Positions 26,029 through 35,980 are shown, numbered from the stretch's first letter. The stretch: DNA of 61,618 nucleotides from an uncultured Prevotella sp. (GCA_934120735.1 CAKOVA010000004.1:1-61618), one strand, 5' to 3'. Numbers and translations: made by a program. The notes: a model not told the origin generated them from the sequence alone.

Positions 26029-26164
26029 TTTGGGTATGACAGGACGCATGCCGCACGTCATCATCAACTGCAATTGTGCTGAAACACGATTCGTCTATAT
26101 CATAATTCGAGGAAAAGGAGTAAATTCTTATCCATCCACACCTATTATATCTTAAGTTTTTTCG

Positions 26165-26172
26165 TATCTTTG
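26165..26172 (+). promoter_or_regulatory. -7 box (TATCTTTG) for glnS
   Basis: Perfect TAnnTTTG box 73 bp before the glnS start at 26246. Confidence 0.55.
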
Positions 26173-26245
26173 CAGTCATTACAACGATTATGTAGACGAC
26201 AAGACGCATGGAAACATGGTTCTTGCATCACTAACATTAAATATT

Positions 26246-27961
26246 ATGACAGTAAAAGAGGATCATAGCACGGAAGAGAAGAAGAGTTTGAGTTTTGTGG
26301 AGCAACTCGTTGAAGACGATCTTGCCAAGGGTAAGAATGGCGGTCGCATTCAAACACGCTTCCCTCCAGAACCCAATGGCTATCTGCATATCGGTCACGC
26401 CAAGGCCATTTGCATGGACTTTGGCATCGCCGAAAAATACAACGGAGTGTGCAATCTTCGGTTCGACGACACCAATCCCAGCAAAGAAAACAACGAATAT
26501 GTGGAGAACATCCTGCATGACATCAGTTGGTTGGGATTCAAATGGGGAAATGTTTATTATGCTTCCGACTATTTTGAGAAGCTTTGGGACTTTGCAGTGT
26601 GGATGATTAAGCAAGGACTCGCCTACATTGACGAGCAGACCTCCGAAGAGATTGCACAGCAAAAAGGCACGCCCACCACACCTGGTACGGCCTCGCCTTA
26701 CCGCGACCGACCCATCGAAGAGTCGTTGGAGCTGTTCAACAAGATGAACACTCCTGAGGCTGTGGAAGGCAGCATGGTGCTTCGTGCCAAGTTAGACATG
26801 GCTAACCCGAACATGCACTTCCGCGATCCTATCATCTATCGCATCATACACATTCCGCATCACAGGACAGGAACCAAATGGAACGCATACCCCATGTACG
26901 ACTTCGCCCATGGACAGAGTGACTATTTCGAAGGTGTTACCCACTCTATTTGCACGCTCGAGTTTGTTCCTCACCGTCCTTTATACGACCATCTTGTTGA
27001 CTTTCTCAAGAAGATGGATGGTTCGGATGATAACATGCAGGACAACCGTCCGCGACAAATTGAGTTCAACCGACTGAATCTCACCTACACCGTGATGAGC
27101 AAGCGTAAGCTGCACTCACTGGTAGAAGAGCATTTAGTGTCCGGATGGGACGACCCTCGTATGCCTACCTTGTGCGGTATGCGCCGCCGTGGCTATTCGC
27201 CTGAAAGCATTAGGAAATTCATCAAATCCATTGGCTACACCAAGTTTGATGCCTTGAACGACGTTGCCTTGCTCGAAGCTGCCGTGCGCGATGACCTCAA
27301 CAAGCGGGCATGCCGAGTGAGTGCAGTGCTTGATCCGGTGAAACTGGTCATCACCAACTATCCCGAAGGGAAATCAGAAGAGATGGAAGCCATCAACAAC
27401 CCAGAGAACGAGGCCGATGGTTCACACCACATCACCTTCAGTAGGAACCTCTGGATAGAGCGTGGCGACTTCATGGAGGACGCTCCGAAGAAGTTCTTCC
27501 GCATGACCCCGGGCAAGGAAGTTAGATTGAAGAACGCTTACATCGTGAAGTGTACGGGGTGCACGAAGGACGAGGAAGGCAACATTATAGAGATACAAGC
27601 AGAGTATGACCCACTGAGTAAGAGCGGCTTGGAGGGAGCCAACAGAAAGGTAAAAGGCACCCTACATTGGGTATCTGCCGACCATTGTAGGCAGGCAGAG
27701 GTGCGAGAGTACGATCGATTGTTCTTTGTTGAGAACCCTGGTGCCGATGAAAGGGACTTCCATGAGCTGCTCAATCCTGATAGTCTGCGCGTGTTCCCGA
27801 ACTGTTACGTTGAAGCATACGCAGCAGACAAACAGCCGGGAGAGTATCTACAGTTCCAAAGAATCGGTTATTTCATGGCCGATCCGGACAGAACAGACGA
27901 CCACTTAGTATTCAATAAGACAGTAGGACTGAAAGACACCTGGGCAAAGGTTAACAAATAG
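26246..27961 (+). CDS. glnS: Glutaminyl-tRNA synthetase
   Basis: 571 residues from the ATG at 26246 (MTVKEDHS); an in-frame ATG 30 bp upstream adds residues not expected in the family. Class I synthetase: HIGH-type motif GYLHIGHAKAI, KMSKS-type VMSKRKL, plus the GlnRS-specific FPPEPNGY and LRFDDTNPSKE. The C-terminal beta-barrel anticodon-binding region is complete. Length is normal. Charges tRNA-Gln with glutamine directly. Confidence 0.95.
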   Translation: MTVKEDHSTEEKKSLSFVEQLVEDDLAKGKNGGRIQTRFPPEPNGYLHIGHAKAICMDFGIAEKYNGVCNLRFDDTNPSKENNEYVENILHDISWLGFKWGNVYYASDYFEKLWDFAVWMIKQGLAYIDEQTSEEIAQQKGTPTTPGTASPYRDRPIEESLELFNKMNTPEAVEGSMVLRAKLDMANPNMHFRDPIIYRIIHIPHHRTGTKWNAYPMYDFAHGQSDYFEGVTHSICTLEFVPHRPLYDHLVDFLKKMDGSDDNMQDNRPRQIEFNRLNLTYTVMSKRKLHSLVEEHLVSGWDDPRMPTLCGMRRRGYSPESIRKFIKSIGYTKFDALNDVALLEAAVRDDLNKRACRVSAVLDPVKLVITNYPEGKSEEMEAINNPENEADGSHHITFSRNLWIERGDFMEDAPKKFFRMTPGKEVRLKNAYIVKCTGCTKDEEGNIIEIQAEYDPLSKSGLEGANRKVKGTLHWVSADHCRQAEVREYDRLFFVENPGADERDFHELLNPDSLRVFPNCYVEAYAADKQPGEYLQFQRIGYFMADPDRTDDHLVFNKTVGLKDTWAKVNK

Positions 27962-27997
27962 CCTTGCCCTTTCGGGTGTTTTTTCATTCGTTGTACG

Positions 27998-29437
27998 ATG
28001 GCAGAAGCATATAACTTTTTTGATAATAAGGAATTCAAGGATAACCTAAAACGATATGAAGAGGCTCATATCCAGGGACTTTCCATCTATTTGGATGCGG
28101 ATGAATTTGCCGATATCGCAGAGTATTACCGCGGAAAAGGTCGCATAAACGAAGCGCATGCGGTGCTTGACGAGGCGATAAATCTGTTTCCTGGCTCAAC
28201 AACTCTATGGACTGTTAAAGCCAGAATAACGCTTTTGGAAGGCGGTGATGTGGACCGTGCTTACGAATATATCAGTCATGTTGACGACAAGGACGACGTG
28301 GAATATACTTATACGCTGGCCGAAATCATAATCATGGATGGAAAAGTAAAGCAGGCAGATCAACTGTTGCACCGTCGATTTGAGCGGGTAGATGATGAGG
28401 AGCGGGAGGAATTCAAGCAAGATGTCGCCACCATATACGCAGATTACGAGGAGTTTGACCTCGCCAAAGAGTGGTTCGACCGATTAGAACCCAATGAAGA
28501 CAACAGTTATAAAGAACTGAAAGGACGCATCGCATTGGGCACTGGCAACCTTGAAGACTGCGAGAATATCTTCCAGGAACTGATTGATGAAGACCCTTAC
28601 TCAACGAGCTACTGGAACAATCTGGCGATGCTGCAATTCTTGAAGAGTAATTTCAACGACTCAATCACCAGCAGCGAGTTCTCCATTGCCATCAACCCCG
28701 ATGACGCAGAAGCGATTCTTACCAAAGCAAACGGACTCTTCAGTTTGGGCAATTACGAAGAGGCACTGAACTATTTCGACCGATATAGCAAGCTGGTTCC
28801 TGATGATTTGTCGGTAGTGATGCTAAAAGGCGTGACGCTTTTACATCTCAACAAACCAGAAGAAGCACTCACTCACTTCAAGAAAGCAGAGAAGATGGGG
28901 CGACATTCGGATTCCAACTTGCCTGAAATCTATCAGGAAATAGCCTTCACTCTGTCACAGCAGGGGCGCGTGGAAGAAGCTCTCGCCTACTTGGACAAGA
29001 AGGAAAAACTGCCCAACGACAACCACTGTGATACCTTGTTGCTCAAAGGACACATTCTCTTAGAGAACGATTATCTGGAGAAGGCACAAGAGGTTTTTCA
29101 GGAAGCTATTAGAAGTTCTGACAATTCACCCAGCACTTTTTTACAGATAGCCATATCCGTTTACGACTGTCGATATGTTCACTTGGCATACAACTTATTC
29201 TTGTCATACTTCAAAGACATGGGCGACACCTGCCAAGACGGCTACGCTTACTTCGCTCGCTGTGCCAATGAACTGGGAAAAAAGAAAGAATTTGCCCACG
29301 CCGTGAAGCTGGCTTGTGAGAGAAATCCGATGGAAGCGAAAATGGTTTTGGCCGACTTGTTTCCCGAAGGAATGAGTACTGAAGAGTATTATCCCTACCT
29401 GCTTTCAACAAATACGGATGAGAGAAAGCAAAAATAA
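27998..29437 (+). CDS. Tetratricopeptide repeat protein
   Basis: 479 residues of consecutive TPR helices (for example YWNNLAMLQFLKSNFNDSITSSEFSIAINPDD). No signal peptide or membrane segment, so probably a cytoplasmic scaffold. Starts 36 bp after glnS and ends 21 bp before the DedA-family gene, suggesting one transcript for the three. Function unknown. Confidence 0.82.
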   Translation: MAEAYNFFDNKEFKDNLKRYEEAHIQGLSIYLDADEFADIAEYYRGKGRINEAHAVLDEAINLFPGSTTLWTVKARITLLEGGDVDRAYEYISHVDDKDDVEYTYTLAEIIIMDGKVKQADQLLHRRFERVDDEEREEFKQDVATIYADYEEFDLAKEWFDRLEPNEDNSYKELKGRIALGTGNLEDCENIFQELIDEDPYSTSYWNNLAMLQFLKSNFNDSITSSEFSIAINPDDAEAILTKANGLFSLGNYEEALNYFDRYSKLVPDDLSVVMLKGVTLLHLNKPEEALTHFKKAEKMGRHSDSNLPEIYQEIAFTLSQQGRVEEALAYLDKKEKLPNDNHCDTLLLKGHILLENDYLEKAQEVFQEAIRSSDNSPSTFLQIAISVYDCRYVHLAYNLFLSYFKDMGDTCQDGYAYFARCANELGKKKEFAHAVKLACERNPMEAKMVLADLFPEGMSTEEYYPYLLSTNTDERKQK

Positions 29438-29458
29438 CCAGCCAAAATAGACAAAACA

Positions 29459-30112
29459 ATGAATTGGTTTTCTTCCCTGATGGGGAATCTTAACTACTGG
29501 ACAGTATTCTTATTAATGTACATAGAAGGAACGGTGCTCCCCGTTCCCTCCGAGTTGATTGTCTCACCCGCTGCCTATCATGCCGCAGCTGGTCATCTGG
29601 ACGTCACGCTCGTCATCATCTTTGCCACCCTGGGCGCTGTCCTCGGGTCGGCAACCAACTATGTAGCAGCCTACTATCTGGGGCGCCCCATCGTCTATAG
29701 GTTTGCCAACAGCAAGCTGGGACACCTGTGTTTGCTGAACCAAGAGAAGATAGAAAAGAGTGAGAAATACTTTAATGACCATGGCGTGATAGCCACCTTG
29801 ACCGGCAGATTGTTGCCCGGAATCAGGCAAGTGATATCGGTTCCCGCCGGTTTAGCCAAGATGAAGTTCTGGAAATTCATACTCTACACCACCATCGGAG
29901 CCGGCATTTGGAATTGTGTGTTGGCCGCCTTGGGTTGGTATTTGCACTCCATCGTACCGGAAGAACAACTCAACGACAAGATTTTAGAGTACAATGATCA
30001 TATCAAGGTGGTGATTTTAAGCCTGTTTGGCCTGATGGTAGCCTATTTTGTTATCAAGCATTTTCTCAACAAGCGCAAAAAAAATAAGAACCAATCTTCC
30101 AATGCTTCCTGA
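29459..30112 (+). CDS. DedA family membrane protein
   Basis: 217 residues. Family hallmarks are EGTVLPVPSELIVSPAAY near the N-terminus and FNDHGVIATLTGRLLPGIRQVISVPAGLAKMKFWKF in the middle, followed by a transmembrane helix. DedA proteins are inner-membrane transporters implicated in undecaprenyl-phosphate or phospholipid flipping; which applies here is not known. Lysine/asparagine-rich tail. Confidence 0.9.
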   Translation: MNWFSSLMGNLNYWTVFLLMYIEGTVLPVPSELIVSPAAYHAAAGHLDVTLVIIFATLGAVLGSATNYVAAYYLGRPIVYRFANSKLGHLCLLNQEKIEKSEKYFNDHGVIATLTGRLLPGIRQVISVPAGLAKMKFWKFILYTTIGAGIWNCVLAALGWYLHSIVPEEQLNDKILEYNDHIKVVILSLFGLMVAYFVIKHFLNKRKKNKNQSSNAS

Positions 30113-30232
30113 AAAGAATCAACCAGCTAAAAAACTTGAGGAATCCAACTTCAGCAGCTGATCGTATGTTAACTTTCGTTAATAGCATAACAACTGCAAG
30201 CACTTCTGTTATTGTTTGTCAATCAAAATGCC

Positions 30233-30240
30233 TATCTTTG
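30233..30240 (+). promoter_or_regulatory. -7 box (TATCTTTG) for tRNA-Thr/tRNA-Gly
   Basis: TATCTTTG 21 bp before tRNA-Thr, preceded by TTATTG about 18 bp upstream. Confidence 0.6.
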
Positions 30241-30260
30241 CACTCACTTTAACGAGAATC

Positions 30261-30333
30261 GCCGATATGGCTCAGTTGGTAGAGCAACTCATTCGTAATG
30301 AGTAGGTCCCCGGTTCGAGTCCGGGTATCGGCT
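30261..30333 (+). tRNA. tRNA-Thr (CGT)
   Basis: 73 nt cloverleaf with acceptor GCCGATA/TATCGGC, anticodon loop TTCGTAA (anticodon CGT, reads ACG) and T loop TTCGAGT. CCA not encoded. Followed 5 bp later by tRNA-Gly. Confidence 0.95.
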
Positions 30334-30338
30334 CTCTT

Positions 30339-30409
30339 GCGGAATTAGCACATCGGTAGTGCGTGGGCTTCCCAAGCCTGAGAGGCGGGTTCGATTCCCG
30401 TATTCCGCT
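30339..30409 (+). tRNA. tRNA-Gly (CCC)
   Basis: 71 nt cloverleaf with acceptor GCGGAAT/ATTCCGC, anticodon loop TTCCCAA (anticodon CCC, reads GGG) and T loop TTCGATT. CCA not encoded. Shares a promoter with tRNA-Thr. Confidence 0.93.
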
Positions 30410-30445
30410 CTTTCTTTATCTTTAATCCCCCTTATTTTTCGCTTC

Positions 30446-30958
30446 TTATTCAGCACTGAAGATATATTGCATCACGATAGCGTCACGATAGACTTTTCCA
30501 TCGTAAAGCCAATCGGCCAACCTACACCCTTCGGTGAAGCCCAATTGTGCAAACAAAGCCAAGATATTGCCCTTGTCAACGGCTACCACGACATAGATTT
30601 GATGCAGGTGCAACACGCGTTTGGCATATTTCAACACTTCCTGTACCACCGCCTTGCCATAGCCTTTGCCACGAAACTGCTCTTGAATCACGATGCCCAA
30701 CTCGGCTCTTTGGTGTTGCGGAGCGAAGTTAACGATATCAACCATGCCAATCGTCTTGCCGCATTCGTTTTCTATTATCAGTCTTACTTGCTTGTCGGTA
30801 TAGATGTCTCCCGAGGAATGAGCGATGTAGTCGTGCAGCACATACCTTGAATAAGGAACATTAGTCGCACTGACATTCCACAACTTCACATCGTTTTCAA
30901 TCTTATACAACAAGTCAAGATCTTCGGGCTCCATGGCCCTTAGCTGCGCATGTATCAT
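30446..30958 (-). CDS. GNAT family N-acetyltransferase
   Basis: 170 residues. Acetyl-CoA binding motif A is visible as ELGIVIQEQFRGKGYGKAVVQEVLKYA (Q/R-x-x-G-x-G/A). N-terminal AMEPEDLDLLYKIENDVKLW resembles SpeG/RimJ-like members. Substrate unknown. Last gene of a minus-strand run with a glycosyltransferase, a membrane protein, recR and a barrel protein. Confidence 0.87.
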   Translation of the reverse strand: MIHAQLRAMEPEDLDLLYKIENDVKLWNVSATNVPYSRYVLHDYIAHSSGDIYTDKQVRLIIENECGKTIGMVDIVNFAPQHQRAELGIVIQEQFRGKGYGKAVVQEVLKYAKRVLHLHQIYVVVAVDKGNILALFAQLGFTEGCRLADWLYDGKVYRDAIVMQYIFSAE

Positions 30959-30973
30959 GATTTTGGCTATGTT

Positions 30974-32173
30974 TTATGAGAATATTTCCGATTCGGTAAT
31001 CACCATTTTCGTTTCTGGCAGATACGTTCCGAGGCACACTTTCTCGCTTGGTTGTGAGGCAAAGATATTCAACACCTCATCAAAATTGTAGGCTTGGGTA
31101 TCGTAAACCACATACACCTTGTCGGCTTGTGGCAGACTCAAAGTCAGATGGCCATCGGGATGATTGCGATAGGTGGATGTCACAAACTGTGCGCAAAGTC
31201 CTTTTCGCCGCGCAATCTCCTTACACTCCCGCATGGCTTGGCTACTTCCAATGAAGACATACTGTACAGTTTCTTGTTTCTTTCTCCGAAAAAGTCCCAC
31301 TCCCTGTTTGGCCTTCACCATCTGCATGCTTATCAAAGCCATGAATGCCTTAGCGTAGATGGCCATCTTAATGGGCAACCCCAGCAGCATACTCATGCCG
31401 CCATAATGCTTTTTGAAAAATATCAGCATGGCTTGATAGAACACATGCACATAACGATAGGACGATTTTTGCGTGCTTTCCCCCTTATAATGTAGTATTC
31501 TCAATGGCAAATACCAGTTGTGATAACCACTCTGAAGCAAGCGGTAAGACAGGTCTATGTCCTCTCCATACATGAAGAAATCTTCGTCGAGCAAGCCCAC
31601 ATCCTCGAGTGCTTTACGGGAAACGGCGAAAAAAGCACCGCTGACAATTTCTATCTCGGCTGGTTCATCCCAGGGCAGGTGCCCCATGTAGTACTTTGCA
31701 AAGCGTTTACTCGTGGGATATTTCGCACACAACCCGCACATTTTGTAAAAGGCTGTCCATGGCGTTGGCACCCCTCTGCGCGACTCTTTCGCATCAAATC
31801 CTTGCTGATTCATCATCCGAACGCCCACGCCACCAACGTCTTCGTGCGAATCCATCCAATCAATGAGCTGGCGCATGGTATGCTCACCGACAATTGTATC
31901 GGGATTCAGCAACAAGACATACTCACCCTTGCTTTGCCTGATGGCGAGATTATTGGCCCTGGCAAAGCCCAAATTATGATTACTGCTGATGAGATTTACC
32001 GTGGGAAATCTGGCTGAAAGATAGTCTACAGACCCGTCGACTGAGGCATTGTCTACCACAAAAATCTCGGCATCTACACCCTTGAGCGACCGTGTTAATG
32101 AGATTAAACACTGCTCAAGATAATACTTTACATTGTAGTTGACGATGATGACAGACAGCTTCACTCCTTGCAT
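30974..32173 (-). CDS. Glycosyltransferase family 2 with C-terminal extension
   Basis: 399 residues. GT-A domain: LSVIIVNYNVKYYLEQCLISL, VVDNASVDGS, LLLNPDT, and EIVSGAFFAVSRKALEDVGLLDEDFFMYGEDIDLSYRL, as in rhamnosyl-type GT2 enzymes of surface polysaccharide synthesis. A hydrophobic segment near residue 260-285 (LGLPIKMAIYAKAFMALISM) suggests membrane association. After it, about residues 300-399 form an extra alpha/beta domain beginning YVFIGSSQAMRECKEIA, which resembles a nucleotide-binding fold. Confidence 0.88.
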   Translation of the reverse strand: MQGVKLSVIIVNYNVKYYLEQCLISLTRSLKGVDAEIFVVDNASVDGSVDYLSARFPTVNLISSNHNLGFARANNLAIRQSKGEYVLLLNPDTIVGEHTMRQLIDWMDSHEDVGGVGVRMMNQQGFDAKESRRGVPTPWTAFYKMCGLCAKYPTSKRFAKYYMGHLPWDEPAEIEIVSGAFFAVSRKALEDVGLLDEDFFMYGEDIDLSYRLLQSGYHNWYLPLRILHYKGESTQKSSYRYVHVFYQAMLIFFKKHYGGMSMLLGLPIKMAIYAKAFMALISMQMVKAKQGVGLFRRKKQETVQYVFIGSSQAMRECKEIARRKGLCAQFVTSTYRNHPDGHLTLSLPQADKVYVVYDTQAYNFDEVLNIFASQPSEKVCLGTYLPETKMVITESEIFS

Positions 32174-32185
32174 GATTATTCACGG

Positions 32186-32644
32186 TTAAACCTTCTCGTC
32201 ACCTTTTGTCTCCGTCACACAACGATCCAAGGAGGGATAGATGAAAAACAAACTTAGAAAAACAATGACTGCCATGTAGCAAAACGCTGCATGGACGAAG
32301 AGATAATAAAACAAGACGTTGACCACCAGCAGCGCGCCCAACACGTCCAAGCGCACACTGCCCCACCTTTGGAGCGCGTGTAACGCCTGTGCGTCATCGC
32401 TTTTCAGTGCCTCTGCCACCTTTTTATACTTAAACAAGCGTAACGAAAGCGGAATGCAACAGATGGTGAGTAGTTCCATGACCACCAGACAAACAAACTC
32501 CTTCTGGCCCGAACCGGCCCAATTCCCTGATGCCAAGGCACCCGTTTCAAACAGCACCACCATCAACAAAGACAGGATGATGGGCAAAAAAAACTGAATC
32601 ATCAACAGGCGTTGCACGCTTCTTATCTGGTTCATGGAATTCAA
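32186..32644 (-). CDS. Small membrane protein of unknown function
   Basis: 152 residues with about four transmembrane helices (LLMIQFFLPIILSLLMVVLFE; KEFVCLVVMELLTICCIPLSL; VLGALLVVNVLFYYLFVHAAF; YMAVIVFLSLFFIY) and short charged loops. No recognisable domain. 12 bp from the glycosyltransferase start, so co-expressed with it; perhaps an accessory of the same envelope pathway, by position only. Confidence 0.75.
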   Translation of the reverse strand: MNSMNQIRSVQRLLMIQFFLPIILSLLMVVLFETGALASGNWAGSGQKEFVCLVVMELLTICCIPLSLRLFKYKKVAEALKSDDAQALHALQRWGSVRLDVLGALLVVNVLFYYLFVHAAFCYMAVIVFLSLFFIYPSLDRCVTETKGDEKV

Positions 32645-32703
32645 TGTATATCAATGTGACATCCAACCCATCTCTTCCGAGCTTGGTCAGATGTGTTTTT
32701 TGC

Positions 32704-33315
32704 TTATCGTTCAAACGGCGTTCTGTTCACAATCGAGCGCCCCAAAGTCACCTCGTCCGTGTACTCCAGCTCATCACCAACGGAGATTCCGCGCGCTATC
32801 ACGGAGAGCTTCACGTCTAAAGGAGCCAATTTTCGCGAGATGTAAAAATTGGTTGTGTCGCCTTCCATCGTCGAACTCAAGGCCAAAATCACCTCCGAAA
32901 CGCCACCTTGCTCAACCCGTTGCACCAACGACTGTATTTCCAGCTGGTCGGGACCGATGCCATCCATGGGTGAAATGATGCCCCCCAGCACATGATAAAG
33001 TCCGCGAAACTGCTGCGTGTTCTCCACTGCCATCACGTCTTGTATGTTCTCCACCACACAAATCAGCGACGTGTCACGACGTGGATCCGAACAAATAGGA
33101 CACACATCTTCATCACTGATGTTGTGACACACCCGACAGTATTTCACCTCCTGCTTCACTTTAGCGATGGCCGAGGCAAACTGTTCTACTTCGCTGTTGC
33201 TTTGTCGCAGCAGGTGCAGAACCAGTCTCAAGGCCGTTTTTCGCCCTATTCCGGGAAGTTTGGAGAACTCGTTGACGGCTTTTTCAAGAAGAACAGACGG
33301 ATATTGTTGCTCCAT
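32704..33315 (-). CDS. recR: Recombination protein RecR
   Basis: 203 residues, full length. Helix-hairpin-helix [20 protein letters not shown], a four-Cys zinc finger (CRVC then CPIC) and a Toprim domain ([14 protein letters not shown] ... [15 protein letters not shown]). Works with RecF (gene at 5.8-7.0 kb) and RecO in gap repair. Its start abuts the preceding barrel gene stop with no gap. Confidence 0.95.
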   Translation of the reverse strand: MEQQYPSVLLEKAVNEFSKLPGIGRKTALRLVLHLLRQSNSEVEQFASAIAKVKQEVKYCRVCHNISDEDVCPICSDPRRDTSLICVVENIQDVMAVENTQQFRGLYHVLGGIISPMDGIGPDQLEIQSLVQRVEQGGVSEVILALSSTMEGDTTNFYISRKLAPLDVKLSVIARGISVGDELEYTDEVTLGRSIVNRTPFER

Positions 33316-33807
33316 TTACAGGTACACGCCAATCCCTATCTTGAAGCCAATGGTGGAAAAGTCACTGTGCTTCTTGAACGACTGGTCATAGTACACAGCG
33401 GGTTCAACGGTCACCGTACGACTTAAAAAGTAAGCATAACCTACTTCTACGCCAGGCATCACATCGTTGTAATTGTGGTTGGCATGAATCAATTTGCAGT
33501 TAACGCCCAGATAGATGCCATTTTGAACAATGTAGTAACGTCCACCAACACCCACAGAAATATAATCGGGAACCGACTCATATCCGCTGTGCTGATAGCT
33601 CAAATTGCCCAAAACCATCAAGTTGTCTTCAAAAAGATAGCCAGCTTGCGCCTGAATGCCCAGGTTGAGCTTATCCAAACCGCTGTAACTCAGATTCAAT
33701 CCGGTCAACGAGCCGCCGATATACGTCTTGTCTTGTTCAAACTGTGCGCTGGCCGTGAGGGTCATCAGCAACGCCGCAATCATTGTTAATAGCTTCTTCA
33801 TTTTCAT
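33316..33807 (-). CDS. Outer-membrane beta-barrel protein
   Basis: 163 residues from the ATG at 33807 (MKMKKLLTMIAALLMTLTASAQ); an in-frame upstream ATG adds 24 unlikely residues. Signal peptide cleaved after AQ. The rest is a small beta-barrel (TYIGGSLTGLNLSYSGLDKLNLGIQAQAGYLF) ending in IGFKIGIGVYL. Likely 8 strands; ligand unknown. Directly upstream of recR, an odd pairing that may be only transcriptional convenience. Confidence 0.82.
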   Translation of the reverse strand: MKMKKLLTMIAALLMTLTASAQFEQDKTYIGGSLTGLNLSYSGLDKLNLGIQAQAGYLFEDNLMVLGNLSYQHSGYESVPDYISVGVGGRYYIVQNGIYLGVNCKLIHANHNYNDVMPGVEVGYAYFLSRTVTVEPAVYYDQSFKKHSDFSTIGFKIGIGVYL

Positions 33808-33974
33808 CAAAGAATTATTATGTAAGTATATTTTCCATCTCCTCAAAAGGCTCCACTCACACCGTTTTTCCCCGCACACACAAGCCTTTCTGAACCAAGG
33901 TTGACGCTTGCTTGCAGCCTAAATTGAACGCTACGGCTGGAGCAGTGATGTATTTTGCAAAAGTACATAATATA

Positions 33975-34005
33975 TTTGAGAACCGAAAAAATATCCGTAT
34001 CTTTG
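33975..34005 (+). promoter_or_regulatory. Promoter for the GHL10 gene (TTTG-N19-TATCTTTG)
   Basis: TTTG at 33975-33978 and TATCTTTG at 33998-34005, spaced 19 bp, a near-perfect Bacteroidetes promoter; the start codon is 31 bp further on. Confidence 0.75.
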
Positions 34006-34036
34006 TCAGCATAATTCTTTTGAACGAACAGACAGG

Positions 34037-35731
34037 ATGAAACGATTCTCACTATCCATCATATTGGCAACGCTCTCTCTTTTTGTATCCGCCCAATCTC
34101 CCACCCCTTTGCTACAAAACGCCCTATGCTCCTCGCCCAAACGCGAAGTGAGAGCCGTGTGGCTGACTACCATCGGCGGACTGGATTGGCCTAAAACCTA
34201 CGCGCACACGTCGTACACAAAGGAAAAACAGCAGGAAGAGTTGCGAAACCTGCTCGATCAATACCAGCGTGCCGGCATCAACACCATCTTGCTGCAAACC
34301 CGCGTCAGGGGGACGATGATTTACCCATCCACCCACGAACCATGGGACGGCTGCCTGTCGGGCGTGCCGGGAAGAAGTCCGGGGTACGACGCTTTGGCAT
34401 TTGCCATTGACGAATGCCACCGCCGGGGCATGGAGTTGCACGCCTGGGTAGTAACCATGCCGCTGGGAAAATGGAACGGGTTGGGCTGTAAAACCATGAG
34501 GAGAAAGCTGCCGGCATTGGTTAGAAGGATTGGCGCAGATGGCTATATGAACCCCGAAAAGCCTCAAACTGCTGATTATCTGGCCACCATCTGCGAAGAA
34601 ATAACCCGCAACTACGACATCGACGGCATTCATCTCGACTACATTCGCTATCCCGAAAACTGGCCCCTTCGCATCAACAGAGCGGAAGGCCGCCACAACA
34701 TCACCCGCATTGTGGAAGCCATTCACGCCAAAGTGAAGCGACTCAAGCCCTGGGTGAAGATGAGTTGTTCGCCCATTGGCAAATATGATGACCTGCCCAG
34801 ATATACCAGTCGGGGATGGAACGCTTACACCAAGGTGTGCCAAGATGCCCAAGGATGGCTCAAAACAGGACTGATGGATCAACTCTACCCCATGCTATAC
34901 TTCAAAGACAACAACTTCTTTCCCTTCGCCATCAACTGGAAAGAAGAGAGCTGCGGCAAGATGATTGTCCCTGGACTGGGCATCTATTTCATGTCGCCCA
35001 GTGAGCGTAACTGGCCCATCGACGTCATCAAACAAGAGCTGAACGTTGTCAGACAATACGGTATGGGACACGCATACTTCAGAGGAAAGTTTCTGACAGA
35101 CAACACCAAGGGCATCTACGACTTCGCAGAGAATGATTTTACCCGCTATCCGGCACTCGTGCCAGCCATGACCTGGCAACACAGTACGCCGCCAATGCCG
35201 CCAACCCGCCTTCGTCTGGACAGCACCAGAGCCACGTTGAGCTGGTCGGGAGCGAAAGATCGCAGTGACGCTCCCTACCTGGTGTACAACGTTTATGCCA
35301 GTCGGCAGGCTCCCGTTGACATTCATGACGCGCGCAACATCGTGGCCGCCCGCATCCCCTCAACCTCCACCCGCGTGCCAACTGCGCAAGGCATGGCGTA
35401 CGCCGTGACGGCCATGGATCGCTATGGCAACGAGAGCGAACCGCTACAAACGCACCAAAAACCCATCAAGACCAACCACTTTCCACCGGCAACGCTGTTG
35501 CCCTGTGACGGACTGCGCCTGCAACTGCCCGACAAAGGACAAACGCTGGATGCCCTGTTCGTGCTTATCGAATCGCTGCAAGGCACCATGGTCACCACCC
35601 GTGTATACCAAGGAAAGTATGCCGACGTGTCAAAACTGCCCGAGGGGATGTATGTGCTGCGGTCTATCAACAGGAAAGGCTATCGGCACCGCCTCGGCCA
35701 TTTCATGGTGAAGCGAAATCCGAATTTATAG
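34037..35731 (+). CDS. Glycosyl hydrolase-like 10 (GHL10/YngK-type) secreted protein
   Basis: 564 residues. Signal peptide (FSLSIILATLSLFVSAQ). The catalytic TIM-barrel domain opens with REVRAVWLTTIGGLDWP and includes INTILLQTRVRG, YDIDGIHLDYIRYPE and MDQLYPMLYF, as in the GHL10 family (DUF187), which cuts glucuronic-acid-rich or peptidoglycan-like glycans. A fibronectin-III-like stretch (about 385-460) follows. Probably periplasmic or surface-exposed. Substrate not predictable. Confidence 0.88.
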   Translation: MKRFSLSIILATLSLFVSAQSPTPLLQNALCSSPKREVRAVWLTTIGGLDWPKTYAHTSYTKEKQQEELRNLLDQYQRAGINTILLQTRVRGTMIYPSTHEPWDGCLSGVPGRSPGYDALAFAIDECHRRGMELHAWVVTMPLGKWNGLGCKTMRRKLPALVRRIGADGYMNPEKPQTADYLATICEEITRNYDIDGIHLDYIRYPENWPLRINRAEGRHNITRIVEAIHAKVKRLKPWVKMSCSPIGKYDDLPRYTSRGWNAYTKVCQDAQGWLKTGLMDQLYPMLYFKDNNFFPFAINWKEESCGKMIVPGLGIYFMSPSERNWPIDVIKQELNVVRQYGMGHAYFRGKFLTDNTKGIYDFAENDFTRYPALVPAMTWQHSTPPMPPTRLRLDSTRATLSWSGAKDRSDAPYLVYNVYASRQAPVDIHDARNIVAARIPSTSTRVPTAQGMAYAVTAMDRYGNESEPLQTHQKPIKTNHFPPATLLPCDGLRLQLPDKGQTLDALFVLIESLQGTMVTTRVYQGKYADVSKLPEGMYVLRSINRKGYRHRLGHFMVKRNPNL

Positions 35732-35784
35732 GTTTATTTCGCTTCCCCAAATCATCTCCACAACAACTTGATGACCAATAGGTT

Positions 35785-35872
35785 GCAATCTCCATGACTT
35801 TACCTTGTAAAAGCATAGCTATTGAAGGCCAATGTCAATGCTTTTGCACGCCAAAGGCAATGAGATTGAAAA
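35785..35872 (+). repeat. 22-bp repeat array L4 (4 units)
   Basis: Units start at 35785, 35807, 35829 and 35851. They are degenerate in the middle but keep the 22-bp step; the last unit is CCAAAGGCAATGAGATTG followed by AAAA, the usual terminal form. Confidence 0.8.
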
Positions 35873-35980
35873 GCATAGGATATGATAGGCTGAAAACATG
35901 CCACAGATTTAAATGAAAGTGCCGTGAGCCATGACTGTAAATATTCCGCCAAATTGAGTAAGTTTATAAGATTTTATTTG

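Noticed and set aside
27962..27990. Possible terminator after glnS (CCCTTTCGGG then T run)
   Set aside because: The stem is only three or four pairs, and the TPR gene follows at 36 bp; not convincing.
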